From Actinomycetes bacterium (GTDB lineage Bacteria; Actinomycetota; Actinomycetes; Actinomycetales; Cellulomonadaceae), in assembly GCA_023430425.1 (NCBI GenBank), contig JAEZAR010000370.1, positions 1 through 9,077 on the forward strand: DNA of 9,077 nucleotides, given 5' to 3'. Shown here piece after piece: positions 7,656-9,077 of the stretch (positions within the stretch are counted from its first letter, which is position 1; each line of letters begins with the position of its first letter). Below the pieces are notes generated by a model, which was not told the origin of the DNA, did not search any database, and worked only from the letters and a program-made list of their open reading frames with translations. A program made the position numbers and the translations under genes.

Positions 7656-7690
7656 GGCGGCGCCGGGATCGCTGGGACCCCGGCGCCGCC
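7656..7690 (-). terminator. Strong GC hairpin between binding-protein and ATPase A genes (attenuator or mRNA 3'-end stabiliser)
   Basis: GGCGGCGCCGGG (7656-7667) and CCCGGCGCCGCC (7679-7690) are a perfect 12-bp inverted repeat around an 11-nt loop, extendable by two more G-C pairs beyond one T-T mismatch. It lies 41 bases past the stop of the binding-protein gene and 42 bases before the ATPase A start, inside an otherwise tightly packed operon. No U-run follows it in the sense direction, so full termination is doubtful. A partial terminator, or a structure protecting the upstream message from 3' decay, would give the usual excess of binding protein over membrane subunits (compare malE-malF). 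Confidence 0.65.
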
Positions 7691-7731
7691 TCCCCCGCCG
7701 GCGTCGACCGACCAGGTGGATCAGGTGCAGG

Positions 7732-8739
7732 TCAGTACTTGCGGTCCGGCAGCGCGGCCTCGGCGGCCTCCTGGTCGAACTCCAGGTCCTCGACGTACAC
7801 GGTGCGCTCGATGTCCTTGCCCGCGAGCACGTCCTTCACGAGGCCGGCCGCCAGGTCACCCAGGAGCGGGTTGCACTCGACGATGTAGTTGATCTTGCCG
7901 TCGACGAGGGCCTGCATGCCGTCGCGGACCGCGTCGATGGACACGATCTTGATGTCCTCGCCCGGCGTGCCGCCCGCGGCCTCGATGGCCTCGATCGCAC
8001 CCAGGGCCATGTCGTCGTTGTGCGCGTACACCAGGTCGATGCCGTCGACGCCGTACTTCTGCAGGAAGCCCTCCATGACGGACTTGCCGCCGTCCCGCGT
8101 GAAGTCGCCCGTCTGGGAGTCGATCTTCTCGATCGCGGAGCCCTCGATGGCCTCGTCGAAGCCCTCGGCCCGGTCGTTCGCCGGCGCGGAGCCGGTCGTG
8201 CCCTCGAGCACGACCATCTTCGTCGGCGTGTCACCGAACTCGCGGACCGCCCACTCGCCGGCCTTGACGCCCTCGGTGCGGAAGTCGAGCCCGACCCACG
8301 CGGCGTAGAGGTCCTCCGAGGCCGAGACCGTGCGGTCCTCGAGGATCACGGGGATGTCCGCGTCCTTGGCCTCCTGCAGCACGTCGTCCCAGCCGTCCTC
8401 CACGATCGGCGCGATCACGATCGCGTCGACGCCCTGGTTGATGAACGACCGCACGGCGGCGATCTGCGCTGCCGGGTCGTTGTCCGCGGCGTTGAAGATC
8501 AGCTCGAAGCCGTTCTCCTCGGAGAAGGCCGCCTTCATCGACTCGGTGTTCGCGCTGCGCCAGCCGCTCTCCGAGCCGGTCTGGGCGAAGCCGACGGTGA
8601 TCAGCTCGTCGCCGCCGCCACCGCCGCCACCACCGGCGTTGGTGTCGCCGTCGCTGTCGCCGTCGCCCGACGCACAGCCGGTCGCCGTGAGGGCCACCAC
8701 GCTCAGGAGCGCCAGCCCCGACATGATCCGCTTCCGCAT
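7732..8739 (-). CDS. ytfQ: Sugar-binding lipoprotein of the ABC transporter (YtfQ-like, galactofuranose-type)
   Basis: This 335-residue protein captures the sugar outside the membrane and delivers it to the permeases. The N-terminus MRKRIMSGLALLSVVALTATGC is a lipoprotein signal with the lipidated cysteine at residue 22. It is followed by an Asp/Gly-rich linker with a run of eight glycines (36-43). The mature domain begins at about 46. It shows the YtfQ hallmarks GFAQTGSESGWR (50-61), AVRSFINQGVDAIVIAPIV (95-113), GWDDVLQEAKDADIPV, SQTGDFTRDGGKSVMEGF (208-225) and VYAHNDDMALGAI (237-249), with SIDAVRDG near the C-terminus. The family is Peripla_BP_4, and the match is much closer to YtfQ than to RbsB or XylF. 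YtfQ of E. coli binds galactofuranose; substrate identity here is inferred from that. ATG 8739 was chosen over the upstream in-frame ATG at 8799 because it gives a proper signal peptide and has GAGGAGG eight bases upstream. It is the first gene of the operon. Confidence 0.96.
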   Translation of the reverse strand: MRKRIMSGLALLSVVALTATGCASGDGDSDGDTNAGGGGGGGGDELITVGFAQTGSESGWRSANTESMKAAFSEENGFELIFNAADNDPAAQIAAVRSFINQGVDAIVIAPIVEDGWDDVLQEAKDADIPVILEDRTVSASEDLYAAWVGLDFRTEGVKAGEWAVREFGDTPTKMVVLEGTTGSAPANDRAEGFDEAIEGSAIEKIDSQTGDFTRDGGKSVMEGFLQKYGVDGIDLVYAHNDDMALGAIEAIEAAGGTPGEDIKIVSIDAVRDGMQALVDGKINYIVECNPLLGDLAAGLVKDVLAGKDIERTVYVEDLEFDQEAAEAALPDRKY

Positions 8740-8822
8740 GTCCAAAACCTCCTCGTTCTGGTCCGGCGTCGTCACCGGTCTCAGGTGCCACCCCTGCACC
8801 GACCCCGCGGGCCGTGTGATGG

Positions 8823-8838
8823 ATGATAGCGCTCACAT
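8823..8838 (-). promoter_or_regulatory. LacI-family operator overlapping the operon's -10 box
   Basis: ATGATAGCGCTCACAT (plus strand) is a 16-bp imperfect palindrome centred on CG, the family hallmark; only the two base pairs next to the AGCGCT core are unpaired. Read on the minus strand, its first half is ATGTGAGC, the classical lac half-site with TGTGAGC. The recognition helix of the repressor encoded at 1321-2382 (SHQTVSR) fits this half-site. Binding would cover the -10 box and spacer and block initiation. Confidence 0.75.
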
Positions 8839-8853
8839 TTCGCGCCACGTCCA
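8823..8853 (-). promoter_or_regulatory. Putative promoter of the sugar-transport operon
   Basis: On the minus strand, TATCAT (8828-8823) matches the -10 consensus at five of six bases. TGGACG (8853-8848) matches -35 at four of six, with a slightly long 19-bp spacer. Transcription would start near 8816, giving a leader of about 76 nt before the binding-protein ATG. The overlap with the operator and the adjacent CRP-type site supports this position, but the -35 is weak and the start is not proven. Confidence 0.5.
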
Positions 8854-8869
8854 TGTGGTCGAGGTCACA
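8854..8869. promoter_or_regulatory. CRP/GlxR-type binding site upstream of the operon promoter
   Basis: TGTGGTCGAGGTCACA matches TGTGA-N6-TCACA at nine of ten defined bases. Its centre (8861.5) is about 45 bp upstream of the inferred start site, immediately next to the proposed -35. That resembles a class II CRP activator position. Actinobacteria carry CRP-family regulators such as GlxR with this consensus, so cAMP-linked control of the operon is plausible. Confidence 0.5.
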
Positions 8870-8924
8870 GTTGCGTAACGCAGGCCCGTCCGTGCGTGCT
8901 CACCGGCGGTTTCTGCAGCGTTGC

Positions 8925-8950
8925 ATGTGACACATCGACCGCACTCACAT
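8925..8950. promoter_or_regulatory. Inverted ATGTGA / TCACAT half-sites, possible auxiliary operator
   Basis: ATGTGA (8925-8930) and TCACAT (8945-8950) are inverted copies of the operator half-site word, 14 bp apart. The first also forms an 11-bp palindrome with its right neighbour (ATGTGACACAT, 8925-8935). They lie about 110 bp upstream of the main operator and overlap the stop codon of the upstream gene. Neither has the CG-centred 16-bp geometry of the main site, so this is only a candidate. Confidence 0.25.
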
Positions 8951-9076
8951 CGCGGGAGCGCCCGGACGTCGTCCCGACACGACGAGCGCCGTCCCGAGGC
9001 CCGCGGTGGCGAGCGAGACCGCCGCCGCCGCCGCGAAGGCCGCCCCGAAGGCGGGGACCCCCGCGGCCGGTCCGAC
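8945..9076 (-). CDS. C-terminal end of a hydrophobic membrane protein, possibly an MFS transporter (truncated by the window edge)
   Basis: The last 43 codons of a minus-strand frame run from the right edge to a TGA at 8947-8945. They encode a Gly/Pro-containing start (VGPAAGVPAFGAAF), then an Ala-rich hydrophobic stretch ending in VSLATAGLGTALVVSG, then a short basic polar tail (RRPGAPAM). One terminal membrane helix followed by a short cytoplasmic tail is what the end of a major facilitator transporter looks like, but the piece is too short and low in complexity to name the family. It runs in the same direction as the sugar operon. No clear terminator separates them, though the 205-bp gap with its own promoter and operator suggests independent control. 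Confidence 0.5.
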   Translation of the reverse strand, partial: VGPAAGVPAFGAAFAAAAAVSLATAGLGTALVVSGRRPGAPAM

Positions 9077-9077
9077 G

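Noticed and set aside
8784..8800. Small inverted repeat GGTGC/GCACC in the operon leader as a riboswitch or attenuator
   Set aside because: The stem is only 5 bp, with no further conserved structure and no leader peptide or anti-terminator alternative.
6564..8826. Long plus-strand open frames opposite ATPase A and the binding-protein gene
   Set aside because: Same reason: no domain content, no ribosome-binding sites, and the opposite strand carries intact motif-rich genes.

Overview
The window is about 9 kb of very GC-rich DNA with strong G/C bias at third codon positions, GTG as well as ATG starts, and clear Shine-Dalgarno sequences. It carries a lipoprotein-anchored sugar-binding protein with a Gly/Asp-rich linker. 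This points to an actinobacterial chromosome, plausibly a Cellulomonas-like plant-polysaccharide degrader. The phylum is well supported by the sequence; the genus is a guess. There are no rRNA or tRNA genes, CRISPR arrays, insertion sequences or phage genes.

Layout, left to right: (1) 3-1271, plus strand: the 3' part of a membrane-anchored diguanylate cyclase (GGDEF) gene whose start lies outside the window. (2) About 1272-1344: a short convergent junction with a hairpin, a triple GGTCACGC repeat and an 18-bp perfect palindrome. (3) 8739 down to 1321, minus strand: a six-gene operon, in transcription order a lipoprotein sugar-binding protein (YtfQ-like), a tandem-domain sugar ATPase (YtfR-like, copy A), permease 1 (YtfT-like), permease 2 (YjfF-like), a second complete tandem-domain ATPase (copy B), and a LacI-family regulator. 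(4) 8740-8944: a compact control region. (5) 8945-9076, minus strand: the last 43 codons of a hydrophobic protein, probably a transporter, cut by the right edge.

The transporter genes match the E. coli ytfQ-ytfR-ytfT-yjfF system gene for gene. That system imports galactofuranose, so a hexo- or pentofuranose is the best substrate guess here, but no catabolic enzyme in the window confirms it. The unusual part is the second double-NBD ATPase. In the standard architecture one such polypeptide supplies both nucleotide-binding sites for the permease pair, so this operon has twice the ATPase it should need.

The control region reads coherently. A -10 box (TATCAT on the minus strand) lies inside a LacI-type operator whose half-site GTGAGC equals the classical lac half-site. 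The regulator's recognition helix (SHQTVSR) nearly equals that of LacI (SYQTVSR). A CRP/GlxR-type site matching 9 of 10 consensus bases sits directly upstream of the proposed -35. The likely scheme is sugar-relieved repression by the operon's own last gene plus cAMP-type global control. A 12-bp perfect GC hairpin between the binding-protein gene and ATPase A probably keeps binding protein more abundant than the membrane complex. No wholly new type of system is visible; the two-ATPase furanose-type transporter and its layered control are the most interesting content.
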